In this document: positions 1 to 11,050 of the stretch, in pieces | Layout: every line of letters begins with the position of its first letter | How positions within the stretch are numbered: position 1 is the stretch's first letter | From: Xanthostigma xanthostigma | Lineage: Eukaryota > Arthropoda > Insecta > Raphidioptera > Raphidiidae | Direction of reading: 5' to 3' | Assembly: GCA_963575645.1 (NCBI GenBank) | Contig: OY754470.1 | Span: 11,230,501-11,294,500, forward strand | Length of the DNA stretch: 64,000 nucleotides | Translations under genes and position numbers: made by a program | Notes under the pieces: model-generated | What the model was told of the DNA's origin: nothing | The model's database searches: none | What the model saw: only the letters and a program-made list of their open reading frames with translations

Positions 1-13
1 TATTTTTTATATT

Positions 14-157
14 TTTTAGATCAGTTCTGAAGAAGGTCCAAATCCGGATTGAAACGTTAAGGTATTAATTATATTTTTTTGTTAATATATTGTCTGAAAA
101 ATTGGTCGATAATTTTATTTATTGAAGAGTTCTAATCAGACGTTAATCAAAGATTTA
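14..157 (+). mobile_element. Penelope-like element end with hammerhead-like core
   Basis: This is the first of at least six related segments in the window. The sequence ctgaaga (27-33) is followed by a potential stem (ggtcc at 35-39 with ggatt at 46-50) and then gaaac (51-55). That order matches the CUGANGA...GAAA core of hammerhead ribozymes, which are known in Penelope-like retroelements. After it comes a T-rich stretch and the shared tail ending in agacgttaatcaaagattt, which is also found near 3011-3176, 6753-6791, 7819-7889 and 54770-54823. No reverse transcriptase or GIY-YIG coding sequence is attached, so this is a terminal fragment. The family assignment is by motif only. Confidence 0.5.
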
Positions 158-167
158 AAATTAAAAT

Positions 168-350
168 GAACCTAATTAAAATTTACTTTCTGTTACACAA
201 AATAACTAAGCAAACAATAAATGCTTTTAGTGTGAGGGATGAACCTGATGCTTTATTAATAAATTTTCAACATTTGGCATCAATTTAGTTAGGTTTAATC
301 TCAAATCTCCTCGGCTAACGATGTTCAGTTTGTTTCTTTTTTTTATTGAA
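168..350 (-). mobile_element. hAT element internal fragment
   Basis: This segment closely matches the interior of the hAT-type element at 23969-24514 (compare 24215-24385), including the shared words actttctgttaca, aataactaagcaaa and tgagggatgaacctgatgc. Neither end of the element is present here. It abuts the Penelope-like fragment on its left, so one insertion or a deletion has removed the flanks. It contains the transposase C-terminus listed separately. Confidence 0.65.
227..343 (-). pseudogene. hAT (Buster-like) transposase C-terminus
   Basis: Read on the minus strand, this frame gives the block LRLNLTKLMPNVENLL followed by a His-Gln-Val-His-Pro-Ser-His end and a stop codon at 227-229. 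C-termini of the form LRL..T...PN...L...HQ..SH are characteristic of the dimerisation-domain tail of hAT transposases related to Buster and ZBED5. Only about 37 codons remain, with no DDE residues, so it cannot act as a transposase. The same tail with a slightly different last residue is present at 24267-24375. Confidence 0.6.
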
Positions 351-1050
351 CAAAGTGATTCTATAAGGGTTTATTTTTTCCTTTAGAGGTACGGAAGCCT
401 AAAAATGTGAAAAATTAACGCACGAGTATGCGCTTAGAGTCCGTTGCAGCGCCACTGAGAGAAAGTAGATTATTGCGTGATTATGTGATATCTACAACGT
501 TTAGGTAGTTAGTTAAGCTGAAAGAGCGTGAGCACTGAACATAGCGTGAACGCTCGTCCGTTTCCGCCCCTCAGTCGACATGCCAACATTCCATGCGTCC
601 AGCCGACTTTGATGTTTCAATCCATACGAACCGACATCCGTTAACTGAAGGGCTCGAACGCGAAGGGGGCTGGTTTGTTAGCTTGACCGCGGAGAAAGTG
701 AATTACATATTATTACGTAATCAGGGTAAAGGAAGCGTGTATCTAGCGTGTTCCTAAACTAAATAATATACATACTGAAATTTGCATAATATCAATAGAT
801 TTTATTTCTTCTCATTACCTCTACAAGATCATGTCAACATTTCAATTCGTGGATGAACCCCGTGAACTGCGTCAGTTGACGAGGCAAATCAGATCTCAAG
901 TAATGGGGTCGTCGTGTATTTCTTCATTGCATATCATCCAAGAACTCATACCGTACTACCTAGATGATTTATACACTAGCCGAATTCTCATTTTGCGAGA
1001 AAATGTTATTTAATATCATCATTAATAATAATTAATAGCGCACTTCTCAT
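351..1050. other. Unassigned interval, G+C-richer core
   Basis: Bases about 410-720 are noticeably richer in G+C than the surroundings and contain several cg-rich words, but no long open frame, TATA-like arrangement or known repeat could be recognised. An open frame of 60 codons at 831-1013 shows no recognisable motif and is not called as a gene. The segment could be an old 5' region of a mobile element or a regulatory relic; the sequence alone does not decide this. Confidence 0.3.
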
Positions 1051-1054
1051 TGTA

Positions 1055-1718
1055 AATTTAAATAAAACCAAATACCTAATCTTTGATAGAGCAAATTGTG
1101 ATTTGCCTTAACCTATTACCTAAACTAGACAATAGAACAAGTTTATGACGCAAGGTTTCTTGGAATACATGTGGAACCATCCTTCAAGTGGTTTATGCAA
1201 GTAAATAATATGTGTAAACAGCTAAATACAGATTACAGTGTTTTACTATATAAAAGAACTTAAAGAAACTTCTGATCAGGAAACATTAATTAATGTGTAT
1301 TATGCGTTGGCTTACAGTCTGGGGTCATGCACCTGACTCCATTAGGATTTTTAGAGCCCAAAAGCGGTTATTAAGACTCATTTTTAATTGTAAATTTCGA
1401 GAATCATGTAGACAGATATTTAATGATAAGAAAATATTAACTTACTATGGCATATATTCCTATGAGCTAATTATTTATATCAAAGAAAATCTACAAAATA
1501 TACCTTTCAATTCACATATGCATAGCTACAGTACCCGAATTAATGATAATAATTAATCTACATGTTGGAAAATATAGAACAACAAAGTACAGTCAAAGTC
1601 CATTATGCAAGGGCAGTAAATTATACAATAGATTACCGGATGAAATTAAAAACATTAACAAGACAAAACAATTTAAAAAGAAAGTAAAAGAACATCCCTT
1701 AAATATCTGTCTGACGTG
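1055..1718 (+). pseudogene. Non-LTR retrotransposon ORF2 C-terminal remnant (CR1/Jockey-like)
   Basis: The end of a LINE reverse-transcriptase polyprotein can be followed through several frames. It starts with a KTKYLIFD-like block near 1060, then FLGIHVEPSFKW (near 1158-1190) and LNTDYSVL. Next come ETLINVYYALAYS (1280-1318), VWGHAPDSIRIFRAQKRLLR (1318-1377), HSYSTR (1519-1536), and LYNRLPDEIKNI with a lysine-rich tail ending at a stop near 1718. Frameshifts are visible near 1250, 1318 and 1556. The order FLGI / YY / VWG / QKR / TR / YN.LP is that of the thumb and C-terminal region of CR1- and Jockey-group elements. The polymerase active site is absent and the copy is dead. Family B sequence follows directly. 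Confidence 0.8.
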
Positions 1719-1732
1719 AACAAACAATAGCA

Positions 1733-2030
1733 AATTATATCATATCGAATAATAGCCATTACCCACGTTACCTCACGCTATATCGGAAATATTATTCTCT
1801 TTTATTGAATTTAATATTTTAAGCGCAGTTTTATTTTAATTTTTATTAAATAAATCAGACACAATACAATATATTTTTTATTTGACATAAACAACTAAAC
1901 TCACTATTTCAATAAAATTTTAATAACAACAACAAAATCATTTATTTTAAATAAATAAATAAAGAACGGGTGTCTTGAATATTTGAAGTTGGAATGGTCC
2001 CATCGCCCAATAGGCTTAAATTTTTTATGT
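1733..2030 (+). repeat. Family B fragment, interrupted
   Basis: The left part (about 1740-1795) matches the family B word tagccattaccc and its neighbourhood. The right part (about 1975-2025) matches the family B end gaagttggaatggtcccatc. Between them lies about 180 bp of low-complexity A+T-rich DNA. The fragment lies immediately after the LINE tail. Confidence 0.5.
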
Positions 2031-3010
2031 CAAAGACAAACTTAAAATTGATTCGTTTCATCGCAGATGACAGCACAAAAGCTCGTTAAAAGTAGTCAAA
2101 ATATTGTAGAGTGCAAGTTTTTGTCATCATTATTACATGTTACCTTATAATACATTATACTGACATTGACATTACTACATATTATTATTATTAAAACAGT
2201 ATATTAAAAAAAACCGAATGACGAAAAATGGCAACGCAACAGATGTTCCCGTCAAATGGATGTATTTATAACGGGTTGAATTGAAATTTATGTCAGCGTA
2301 AAAACACACAAAAACAATTTTAATTAGGTAACAAAGCATGCAAGTACATAACAAAATATTCATGTTATAAAGATAACAATGCAAAAAATTTATAAATTTA
2401 TGACAGTATTATTTTCAAACCGAATGTATATAAAAATAATTTTATCTGGTGGTCATGATACCTCAAGATAAGCAAAAAATTACAAAATTTAAGAGTCAAT
2501 TTTTTGTGTTTAATGAATCAATATAATGTTTTAAATAATTGTAACCTAGGATGCCGAATTTGTGCCTTTATTTTTTATTTAAATAAACGGACAGAATCCT
2601 AAAGCTGTACATTTTTATCTTCAGGTTCCTACTTGACCTTGAAAATTCAAAAATCTGTAAAATATTGTTTGCAGCTCTTCGCTTGTTTTATTTTTCTTTT
2701 GATAACAACCCAGAGCTCACCAAGTAAAGGAACTCGCAAGCTGAGTTTCACCTCGCCCTTTCAAATATCTTAGTCTTTAAGTTACTGCAATTTACTGACA
2801 GAAGGGTTTTTTGTCTCAATTTGGTTGAAGAAATTCTAGCTCACATCAGTCCATTTCTTGCACCAGCTTCGCAAATCAAAGAAGATACCTCTGTGGCCAT
2901 CTCGATATGTCGTTCCACGGCATTTGTGTGGCAAGGAAATATTAATAAAATAATAGTTAAAAATTCAAACTCAATTCTATTAGAAAATAAGTAGATACTA
3001 ATTAATTTTT

Positions 3011-3176
3011 ATATATTTTAGATACTTTCTGAAGAAAATCTAAATCCGGACCGAAACGTTATCTATTGAATTATTGAAATATAATTTTATAATTCTTGTT
3101 AATATATGGTCTGAAAAAATTGGTCGACAATTTTATTTATTCTATTTATACTAATCAGACGTTAATTAAAGATTTT
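3011..3176 (+). mobile_element. Penelope-like element end, second copy
   Basis: This copy has the same layout as 14-157: ctgaaga at 3029-3035, the word aatccggacc, then gaaac at 3053-3057, a T-rich spacer, and the tail aatcagacgttaattaaag. The stem II left side has decayed (aaatc in place of ggtcc), so a hammerhead fold is no longer well supported here. The first and second copies give a useful consensus in which ggtcc and ggacc would pair perfectly. Confidence 0.5.
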
Positions 3177-3179
3177 AGT

Positions 3180-3530
3180 ATTAATATCTCGATCTCATCG
3201 AATACTTCCACAATTATTATAAGTGTTACTTCGTTTATTTTATTTGTTAAAGTGGGCTCAGTAAAAACAACAGACTGCCAGTAAATTAAACCAGCATATT
3301 TTGTGACTCGAAAATTAACTTGTGGTACCATAAATGTATCTATACAACTCTTTTGTATTGCAAACTTTGACTTTTTAGTATTCATCATAATGCCAATTCA
3401 CGATTATGCTTTTGACTATCCATTACAGCGGCGAGCAAAAGATTGCATTGAATAACTGGATCAATTATCTTCTTAAGCTTATCTGATAAGCACTGAGATG
3501 ACTTTATAAGAATGTTGAACATTGAATCGA
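3180..3530 (-). pseudogene. Possible LINE reverse-transcriptase remnant
   Basis: On the minus strand a block reading about LAAVMDSQKHNRELAL (near 3395-3445) is followed, after a one-base shift and two stops, by NTKKSKFAIQ (near 3345-3375). This spacing resembles the region of LINE reverse transcriptases where a helix ends in LN..KTK. The identification is weak: there is no catalytic YADD box and no neighbouring motif. It could be chance. Confidence 0.2.
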
Positions 3531-4329
3531 GTGAAATTAGTTAGTCAATGTGTTTTTAATCTAAATTAACACAGAAATATGGAGACTGCCCTTAGAAGGG
3601 TTTAAACTGCATTTCAGAACAGCTTGGTAACCATCTATTAACTAGTTAATTTATTGGTGCAAAAGTAATCTTTCTTCCATGATATGAGATTGTGCGTCAC
3701 TGACGCCGAATTGAAAGGAATTAATGCACATTTTAAATGTAAATATAAGTCTTAGAAAACGACAAAACTTCGGAGAGTCATATACAGTTAATTAAGCAAT
3801 TGACATATAAGATTTCTTATATAACAATACATTAAGTAGCTGTTATTTATGACGCGCAGACATAAAAATATGTAGTGAAATTTTACATATAAATGATTAA
3901 CACAATAGGAACTTGGAATTTAGATTTTTGTAACGTATTACGTTGATCTATAATTATAATTGTCTTGCAGTAACTGTAATAAAACAAGCTGTCAAATATG
4001 GAAGTTAATATAATTACTGACGATTATTTATAACAGTCATTAACGTTCAGATAAATAATTTTATATTTATTATATTTTACGTGCAATAATCGCAAGCAAT
4101 CATCATCATTATGATCGATTAAGATGATCGTATTCCGCGGACGATAATTACATGTGACATGTTTGGTCATCGCGATGTTGCACTTACATGGGTTGGTCCG
4201 AGATCAGAGCTGTTCAATAGTTCTGAAATCAGAGGCACGAATAAGGCGAGGATGTATATATAAAATAACAATACAATGATATCGTAACTGTATAAGAGGA
4301 GTCGAATTCGATCAAAAGTAAACCGCATC
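3531..4329. other. Unassigned A+T-rich interval
   Basis: No open frame of note, no terminal repeats and no match to the other families of this window were seen. A slightly more complex patch lies at about 4130-4210. Confidence 0.3.
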
Positions 4330-4337
4330 ATTTATAA

Positions 4338-4587
4338 CAGGGATGCACAGACCGCGGCCCGCGGGCCGCATGCGGCCCACTGTCGATGTGCGTGCGGCCC
4401 GCCAGCATACAAAATCAAATATATGTAAAATCCCTGGCTCAATGCAATGCCATGTCTCCAATTAAAAATTATAATGTCATTAAATTGGTTTTAAACTTTT
4501 ATTCAAGTGTTTTTATTTGTAGCGGCCCGCCTTTAGTTCATAATTCGCCCGAGCGGCCCTTAGTCCCAATAAGTCTATGCATCCCTG
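4338..4587. mobile_element. Non-autonomous hAT element (MITE) with perfect 8-bp target duplication
   Basis: The element starts cagggatgca and ends tgcatccctg, a 10-bp perfect terminal inverted repeat. It is flanked on both sides by atttataa (4330-4337 and 4588-4595), an 8-bp target site duplication diagnostic of hAT transposition. The ends are strongly G+C-rich (repeated gcggcccg words) and the middle is A+T-rich. There is no transposase reading frame, so it must have been mobilised in trans. The intact duplication suggests a relatively recent insertion. Confidence 0.9.
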
Positions 4588-4775
4588 ATTTATAAGGACG
4601 ATAAAATTTGATACAACATAAGGGCCAGTTAAAATTTCGTCAAGCAATGCTGTATTGCTTTAGGCATTATTTATTTATCACAATTTTGGAATGTTGGGGC
4701 ATTGCGATTTTGATAAATATCGATAATTATCATTATTATTATTCGTGTTGTCGAAATTGTTCTATAAATTAGAGC

Positions 4776-4986
4776 CTAGTTCGGTTTCGCCCGAATTTGT
4801 AGATTGCCACCGGTTTTTTGTCGACTTACGTTACAAAAGCGCTTCCATTATAACGCGCTAATATATAGCCTATGTCCATCCTGAAGGTCCCGACTAAATA
4901 TTGATGTATAAAAATTGAAATCGAATTCTCGGAGATTACCTCCTACATCCAAACTAATAAATTTTACCTCTTTATAATATTATTAA
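4776..4986 (-). mobile_element. Short Helitron-like element, reverse orientation
   Basis: Read on the minus strand it begins with a decayed ttataaagaggtaaa start and carries the shared word ggaggtaatctcc. It ends with gggcgaaaccg...ctag (the ctag at 4776-4779 on the plus strand), which is the CTRR end expected of Helitrons. The better-preserved sibling is 55054-55257. It abuts the palindromic element that starts at about 4985. Confidence 0.55.
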
Positions 4987-5484
4987 AAAACTTTTTAACA
5001 AAAAATTTAAACCGCCGAAAAACTGAAAAGTAAAAAATAATAAATCTTTTTATTTAACTAAGTTCTATCTAAGTAGTTGAACGTATGCGAAAGTCTAGTA
5101 TATCTAAGTAATTTTGAGTGGGCGTCAACAATCCTTCGCCGGAAATCTCTGAGCGTTCACGAAGTTAATGTCAGCGACAGAGCAACCCGAACGGGCACAC
5201 TGAGGGCACACGTCTTTGCGAGTGGTCGTGTGGAGAGCGCATGTTTGGAATGTTAATGTTTATCGCTGGAGATTTCTCGTATCATTGTTAATTTGATTTG
5301 GTTATTTCTTTTAGTGATCTTTGTTCATTGATGGTTTGACGCCGACTCAAAATTACTTAGATATACTAGACTTTCACATACGTTCAACTACTTAGATAGA
5401 ACTTAGTTAAATAAAAAGATTTATTATTTTTTGCTTTTCAGTTTTTCGGCGGTTTAATTTTTTTGTTAAAAAGTTTTTATTTTA
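4985..5484. repeat. Long inverted repeat, family D palindrome
   Basis: The left arm (about 4985-5128) is repeated in inverted orientation at about 5336-5484. Both contain the words ctaagttctatctaagtag, cggcggttta or its complement, and attacttagatatactag. The central 200 bp (5130-5335) is more G+C-rich and not palindromic. The arms end in the aaccgcc...tttttaac type sequence shared with 22533-22818, so this is a foldback-type member of the accgacttc family common in Lepidoptera. Confidence 0.7.
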
Positions 5485-5537
5485 TAATTTTTTGTGGCTA
5501 TATAATTTATAATTGTAATACACAAAGCATGAAAATC

Positions 5538-5862
5538 TGTGAGTGAACTATAAATCACCTCTATTTTCCCACCCTTAGGGTAGGAGTTTTTTTTCCAAAT
5601 TTATATGAGACGAGCCTCGAGGTATACCCTATCCAATAAAAAAATAATTATCAAAATTGGACCACTCTGTAAAAAGTTATGTGCGGTCATACATTACAAT
5701 CAGTGAGTGAACAATCAATCATCCCCTGTTTTTCTACCCTTAGGGTTGGAATTTTTTTACCAAATTTATATGGGACCAACTTCGGGGTATACCCTTTCAA
5801 ACAAAAAAATAATTATCAAAATCGGACTACTCTGTAAAAAGTTATGCGTGGTCATACATAAA
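5538..5862 (+). repeat. Two tandem units of about 165 bp
   Basis: The words cccttaggg (5572 and 5737), ccaaatttatatg (near 5595 and 5760) and ataattatcaaaat (near 5644 and 5809) recur with a constant spacing of about 165 bp, giving two direct units with moderate divergence. The pair lies inside family D sequence, which runs on to the aacctcttccg...gtcggttaa end near 5945. Confidence 0.75.
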
Positions 5863-6559
5863 TTAAAAAAAGAAAAAAAAAACAAAAAAAATAATATACG
5901 CGTCGAATTGAGAACCTCTTCCGTTTTTGTTTTTCGTCGGTTAATTATTATATAGCCTATATACCTGTCACGACTTTCGTATAACAAAGAATCCGTTTCT
6001 GATGTCTGATGGCGTGACGCGGAATATATCGGTCATAGTAATATGCTAGATATTGCCGATTTTAAAAACAGAATTTGTATTATGACAATTTTAAAATCTT
6101 GAACTATAGTGCCAATTGGATTTATTTATATTAGTGAATCGCTTGTTTCGTGATACCTATAAAGTGATTTCATAAACACAAGGTAATTCAAAATCTATCA
6201 CAATTGGTATTATCATAACTCCAAAAACAGATGGTTGAGAATAAATGTGGACTTTGGAATGTGACTATTGAAGATCTCTGGTTGATAGGATGCATATAAT
6301 ATTTAGCTATAGGCTATCTGTCGGTTTTCAGCGATGTGCACCAAGTTAACTGCCGATGACGGCTTGACTTGTTATGGATGACAGTCAGTTGACACGACAA
6401 ATCAACCGGCTACGCCGCTACGCAGTGTGCAATTTTGTAGATTCAGTAGCGTTACATTTTCGAAATAAATTTAAACCACAAATAAACTCAGTTCGACTTT
6501 GCAAGCAACGAAAGTTTTATAAATTAATAAGAAATCCACTGGAACCAACAAGAGACTGA

Positions 6560-6791
6560 AAATAAATAAAATTGTCGACCAATTTTTTTCAGACCATATA
6601 TTGACAAAAAATAATAAAAATATAAATCAATATAACAAAAGATAACGTTTAGATCCGGATCGAAACGTCATATTTTGTTATATTGATTTATATTTTTATT
6701 ATTTTTTGTCAAAATATGGTCTGAAAAAAATTGGTCGATAATTTTATTTATTTTAAAGAGTTCTATTCAGACGTTAATCAAAGATTTGAAG
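6560..6791. mobile_element. Palindromic Penelope-like end
   Basis: A near-complete inverted repeat of about 95-bp arms is centred on gatccggatc (6652-6661). Left words ttgtcgaccaattttttt and tatattgacaaaaaataata return in reverse on the right as attttttgtcaaaatatgg and aaaattggtcgataatttt. The centre retains the tccggatcgaaacgt motif of the Penelope-like ends but lacks the ctgaaga box. Only the right side continues into the shared tail ending at aatcaaagattt (6791). It looks like two head-joined termini or a snap-back replication product. Confidence 0.65.
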
Positions 6792-7410
6792 AGACTGAAA
6801 ACTTACGAAAAGATCTTGGCAAATCCATAAACCCAAATAATAGTTAGATAAATCGTAGGAAGTTGGAAAGGTTAATAATCTTGAATTTGATTTTATTAAA
6901 TTGGACGTTTCGTCATTTAATTATGACTTCATCAGCAACTTACTAATAAAATTCAATTGTTAAAAATAAAAACTTAAATAATTATACTGAAATAAATTAT
7001 AAAAATAAAAACCCAAATAATTTTCCTACAGGGAAATTAAGAATTTTACGATAAAATCTCCTGAATGTGGACTTTCGTCTAGCTATTCCCAATATTGACG
7101 CACTTGTCTTTTCAGCATTGAATTATGAATGATAAGTAAACATGGAAATGATTCTATTCTTACTTGGAAATCTATTAACTTTAAGAATCCAGATGGCAAT
7201 TCTATATGATTTTCAGTTTTTTATGCTAAAAAGGGATGTTCTCTGGTTGAAGAAACATGATTGGCAATGAGCCGAAGAATCAACCTGTAAATCGCGCACA
7301 GCTCCTATGTCATCTTGAATTAGAAAGAATAATATAGCGCAAACGTCGGAATAGGACATACCAGTCATTTGAAAGTGAGCTGAATTGAATGAATGGGTAA
7401 ATTTTATTAT

Positions 7411-8000
7411 TTCAACACCCCAAGTGGAGAATGGTACTAATTTATGTCAAAATTTTACATTTTTCTTTTTGAGGTCTACTGAATAAAAAAAAAAATAAAT
7501 TGAAAAAGTCTGCATATCTATGAGCACGATACAGGTCAAACGGATGAGCGGATTGAAACTAAATTTTGGATGGATGTTTGATATGCAAATATGAAGAGCA
7601 CTATTGTTTTTGGGGGATATTAGCGAATACGCAGAAGAGATATATGCTATAACGTTGTTTTTTATGTAATAATGGTATACTTTTCATAACGATTTATTAT
7701 TCTATTTTTCCAAGAAAGTTTGTCAAAAAAATTTTCTCTCAACTTTAGAGTTTCGGAAATATTTTGAAAATAAAAAAATCAGCTGTTCTGTAGATCTGTT
7801 AGTTAGGCAGTTTGATTGAAATCTTTGATTAACGTCTGACTAGAACTCTTCAATAAATAAAATTTGTTCGATAATTTTATTTATTGAAGCAGTTTTATTG
7901 ACATGACGTGATAACATTATATAGATAACCATGCAAACTAATATTATGTCAAATATTTTTGAAGTTGGAATGGTCCCGTCACATTGGCTGGAATTTTTTT
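7411..8000 (+). mobile_element. Family B element interrupted by a Penelope-like fragment
   Basis: The element starts near the word ccccaagtgg, then carries the family words ggtcaaacggatgagcggat, tgatatgcaaatatgaagag and tggtatacttttcataacg. It ends with gaagttggaatggtcccgtc and ggctggaatttttt. A reversed Penelope-like tail (7819-7889) splits it. No transposase or reverse-transcriptase frame is present. The ends of better copies form an imperfect inverted repeat (attccaaccc against attccagcca), so a non-autonomous DNA transposon is the most likely identity. Confidence 0.6.
7819..7889 (-). mobile_element. Penelope-like tail fragment inside family B
   Basis: The segment begins aaatctttgattaacgtctg, the reverse complement of the shared Penelope-like tail, then folds back through cttcaataaataaaatt and aattttatttattgaag. 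It interrupts family B, giving a relative age: this fragment arrived after that family B copy. Confidence 0.6.
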
Positions 8001-8186
8001 GAACTATTCGTATGCATACATTTTAGTTATTGTTAAGTTATGTGACCGTAACGAACACAAAAACTAGGTAAGTATGCTGATTTTGCAAGTAATAGTCAAA
8101 TTATAGTCTTTAATCAAACATCTGTTTCGATAGCAGAAAACAATCCATACAGAAATATGTTTTCCTAATTTCTGAAATTTTAGAAC

Positions 8187-8730
8187 AAAAAAAAATTGGT
8201 TGTCTGTAAAGTCGGTTTACGGACGATAGTTTTACGTGATAACGTCATAAAGAAACATTGAACCATACTTGTAAAGTGTTGAAAAATAACTTTTTTTATT
8301 TTTCACATTATACGTATACCTTTCCAAACATTTATTTTTACATATTTAAATAGTAAAATTAGAGTTCTAACCAACTGTAGAAACGGTTTTTAAATATAAT
8401 GAACCGTTTTCAAAATACACGCAGTTTTAATAAACGGACGGTCGGGTGGTATGGATTTTTCACTCCCTGTAAGTATATATACAAGCGAACTGTGGAAGTC
8501 TATTGGAAGTTTGTGTCTTGTGATCTTTAATAAATAAATTTTTGTAGCTGTAAAACTTGGGCCGATCGTGCTTCTCTATCGCTTATACTGCGCTCTCGCT
8601 TACACGCACAGGATCAGGCGGAACGTGACACATTTCGGAACGTGACACTTTTTCGTACATACAGCCGGGTGTTTCATCAATTTGTAAGATTGGTATTTCA
8701 TCAATTTATAAGACGTTATCACGTCAAAAA
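8187..8730 (-). mobile_element. Family A element, copy 1
   Basis: In reverse orientation the copy opens with an A-run and ttggttgtctgtaaagtcgg, then tagttttacgtgataacg. It closes with catcaatttataagacgtt and atcacgtcaaaaa. About 280 bp of unrelated A+T-rich sequence (about 8270-8550) lies inside. The right half carries the family words ggccgatcgtgcttctctat and ggcggaacgtgac. There is no coding sequence. See copy 3 (18720-18979) for the compact form. Confidence 0.7.
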
Positions 8731-10430
8731 TAAATTAATTAATTATTAGTATAGTGGGCATAAAAAAAACTAAATATGGAAATCGATTTTGCAAGTCACA
8801 TAGCTACTAATCTAACAAACATTTTTAAATCACAAAGTCAATTCAAATAGAATATTTCTTTCGAAGTAGACACCTGAGTTTTTAGGACTAAAAATATATT
8901 ATTGTGAATTGTAATGATACGTTTGTGAACTGTTTCAACCGATCAACAGAACGTTTTAGTAGAAGCCGTCAAATGTCTGTTGATGCTATTGGAGCAAAAG
9001 AACCGTAATTATAAAGCAGTCCATACCGAGAGCACTGAACAGTCAATAGTCTACCCAGTCACTTTCATTGACATAGAAAACTAACTTCACCGAAAAGTCA
9101 TAAACGATCTTTTTTGATCAGACTCAAACCTAAAACATTGATCAACGACTCGAACCAATAACATTCACAGAGATTCAAATTCGGACTAGCGGCGTTTATA
9201 GAGATTCACACTTGGATCAATAGCGCTCATAGAGATTCAGATCAACAGCGTTTAGAGACTTGCAGCCAATTTATTTTATCTTGCTCACAATTGAATATTT
9301 TCAACTCGTTGCTGACAGGGAATACGCAGTCCATTTTCTATGTTAATGGCGGTTGCTTTGCTATAATAGTCGGTGTACTGCAGTAGCAGTAGTAGCGCGG
9401 TGTCGGCACGTTTTATGTCGAGACTTTGATTGATGGATTATCGTGTCACAGAGCGCTTCGTTGTTGCTACAAAAGCGGATAGCGGAGCACTGAAAAACTC
9501 AACCGAGCCGTGTCTGTTTTCTTGTCTGACTGCCTGATTTGCACGCATAAACACTCTCTCTATGTTATTCATTTATATAACTAAGTAGCCAACGCCAGAG
9601 GGCTGTGCGAAGAAACAATATTGCATTTGTGTTACTATTAGTGTAAGATCCGGTATTAGATATTATATATAATAATATACCCTCATATGTTATTTTATGA
9701 TGACAAAGATTATATTATATTAGATAATATATTCCTTGATAAATTGCAAATTGGTTGCCTAACTAAATCGCGTACCGATGCTGTTAAAATAAATTCTAAT
9801 TAACTTTTTGGATCAACTTCCCCAATTTGTTAATTATAAAAATCGAGCATTAGCTAAGAGAATATGACACAAGGAATTGGAAAAATAGAGGTTACCCACT
9901 TTCCCTGCAACACAACTGTGAAGTTTCCAGGTATAAACAGGTAAGCAAGCGTTATTAAATCGTGGATTGCATAATATGCTAGTCGGTGCTGATATAGTGT
10001 GCGCGATCTTTAAAACATGAGACATTACTGCGTTTGACCCAAATTTTAATGAAGACTTTTAAAAAAAACAATCACTTTTTCAATATCCAGTTTAATAAGA
10101 AGCTATTATGGTGATAAAGAATATTATCACTGATCTTTATAAGTAAATTAAAATAAAATAATAAAATTTAATCAAGACATGTTTACATACTGAAACAAGC
10201 AAAGTTAGAATATTCAAAAATTCACGCACATTGTAAATTGAAAATTAATTATTATATACTAATAAAAACTATACTTTTGAGGCACTTGTCACAAAATATG
10301 TGCAACAGGTGCGAAACTGACAATTGCCTACTCGACTCGTGTAGTTTATCGACGATTGCTAAGCCTGTTGGAAATTTCCCGTTTTCCGCACTAGTTTCAC
10401 AATGTACTATACAGTTTTTTAGTAGAAAAA
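8731..10430. other. Unassigned interval with a degenerate short tandem repeat
   Basis: No gene or transposon terminus was recognised. At about 9160-9265 a degenerate repeat of about 30-37 bp is visible, with units built around agcg-ctcatagagattcag; three to four units can be aligned by eye. Bases 9310-9560 are richer in G+C than the surroundings but lack an open frame. Confidence 0.35.
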
Positions 10431-10434
10431 ATCA

Positions 10435-11050
10435 GTCAATTGGGCGACGGGACTATTCCAACTTCAAAAATATTGATATTTGATATATAATAAAGAGAAT
10501 AATATTTCTGATACCGCGTGAGGTGACGCGGGGAATGGCTAGTATTCAATATGATATTTGCAATTCGTTGCCATGGTTACCTACATATATGTTCCGCGTC
10601 ATGTAAAATTCAGATCTTCAAAACAAAAGACCAGCTGATTTTTTTTTATTTTCAAAATATTTCCGAACCTATAGAGTTTAGAAAAAAAAATTAACAAAAC
10701 TTTTTTAAAAAAATAAATTGAATTACAAGTCGTTATGAAAAGTGTACCATCATTATAAAAAAAACACCGTTATAGCATATATCTCTTCTGCGCATGCGCC
10801 GATTTTCCCCAAAAACAATAGGGCTCTTCATATACCAAACATGCTCCCAAAATCTAGTTTCAATCCGTTTGACCCGTATCGTGCTCACACACTAACAGAC
10901 TATTAGACAAACAGACGCACAGAGTTTTTCCAAAAATATGTTTTTTTGGATTTGGGGGACCTCAGAACGAAAAAATATTGTAAAATTTTTAAAAGTAAAT
11001 TTTGACTTAAACTAGTACTATTCCTCACTTGTGGGCTGGAATGGTAAAAT
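10435..11050 (-). mobile_element. Family B element, reverse orientation
   Basis: This is a nearly full-length family B copy on the minus strand. It begins with the end aattgggcgacgggactattcc, carries the complements of the gatgagcggattgaa and atgcaaatatgaagag words, and finishes near cacttgtgggctggaatgg. It shares with the copy at 20711-21401 an internal block containing gcgtgaggtgacgcggg. No coding capacity is seen. Confidence 0.65.

Noticed and set aside
410..720. CpG-island-like promoter
   Set aside because: Only moderately richer in G+C, no associated exon or initiator arrangement, and mobile-element ends also show this composition.
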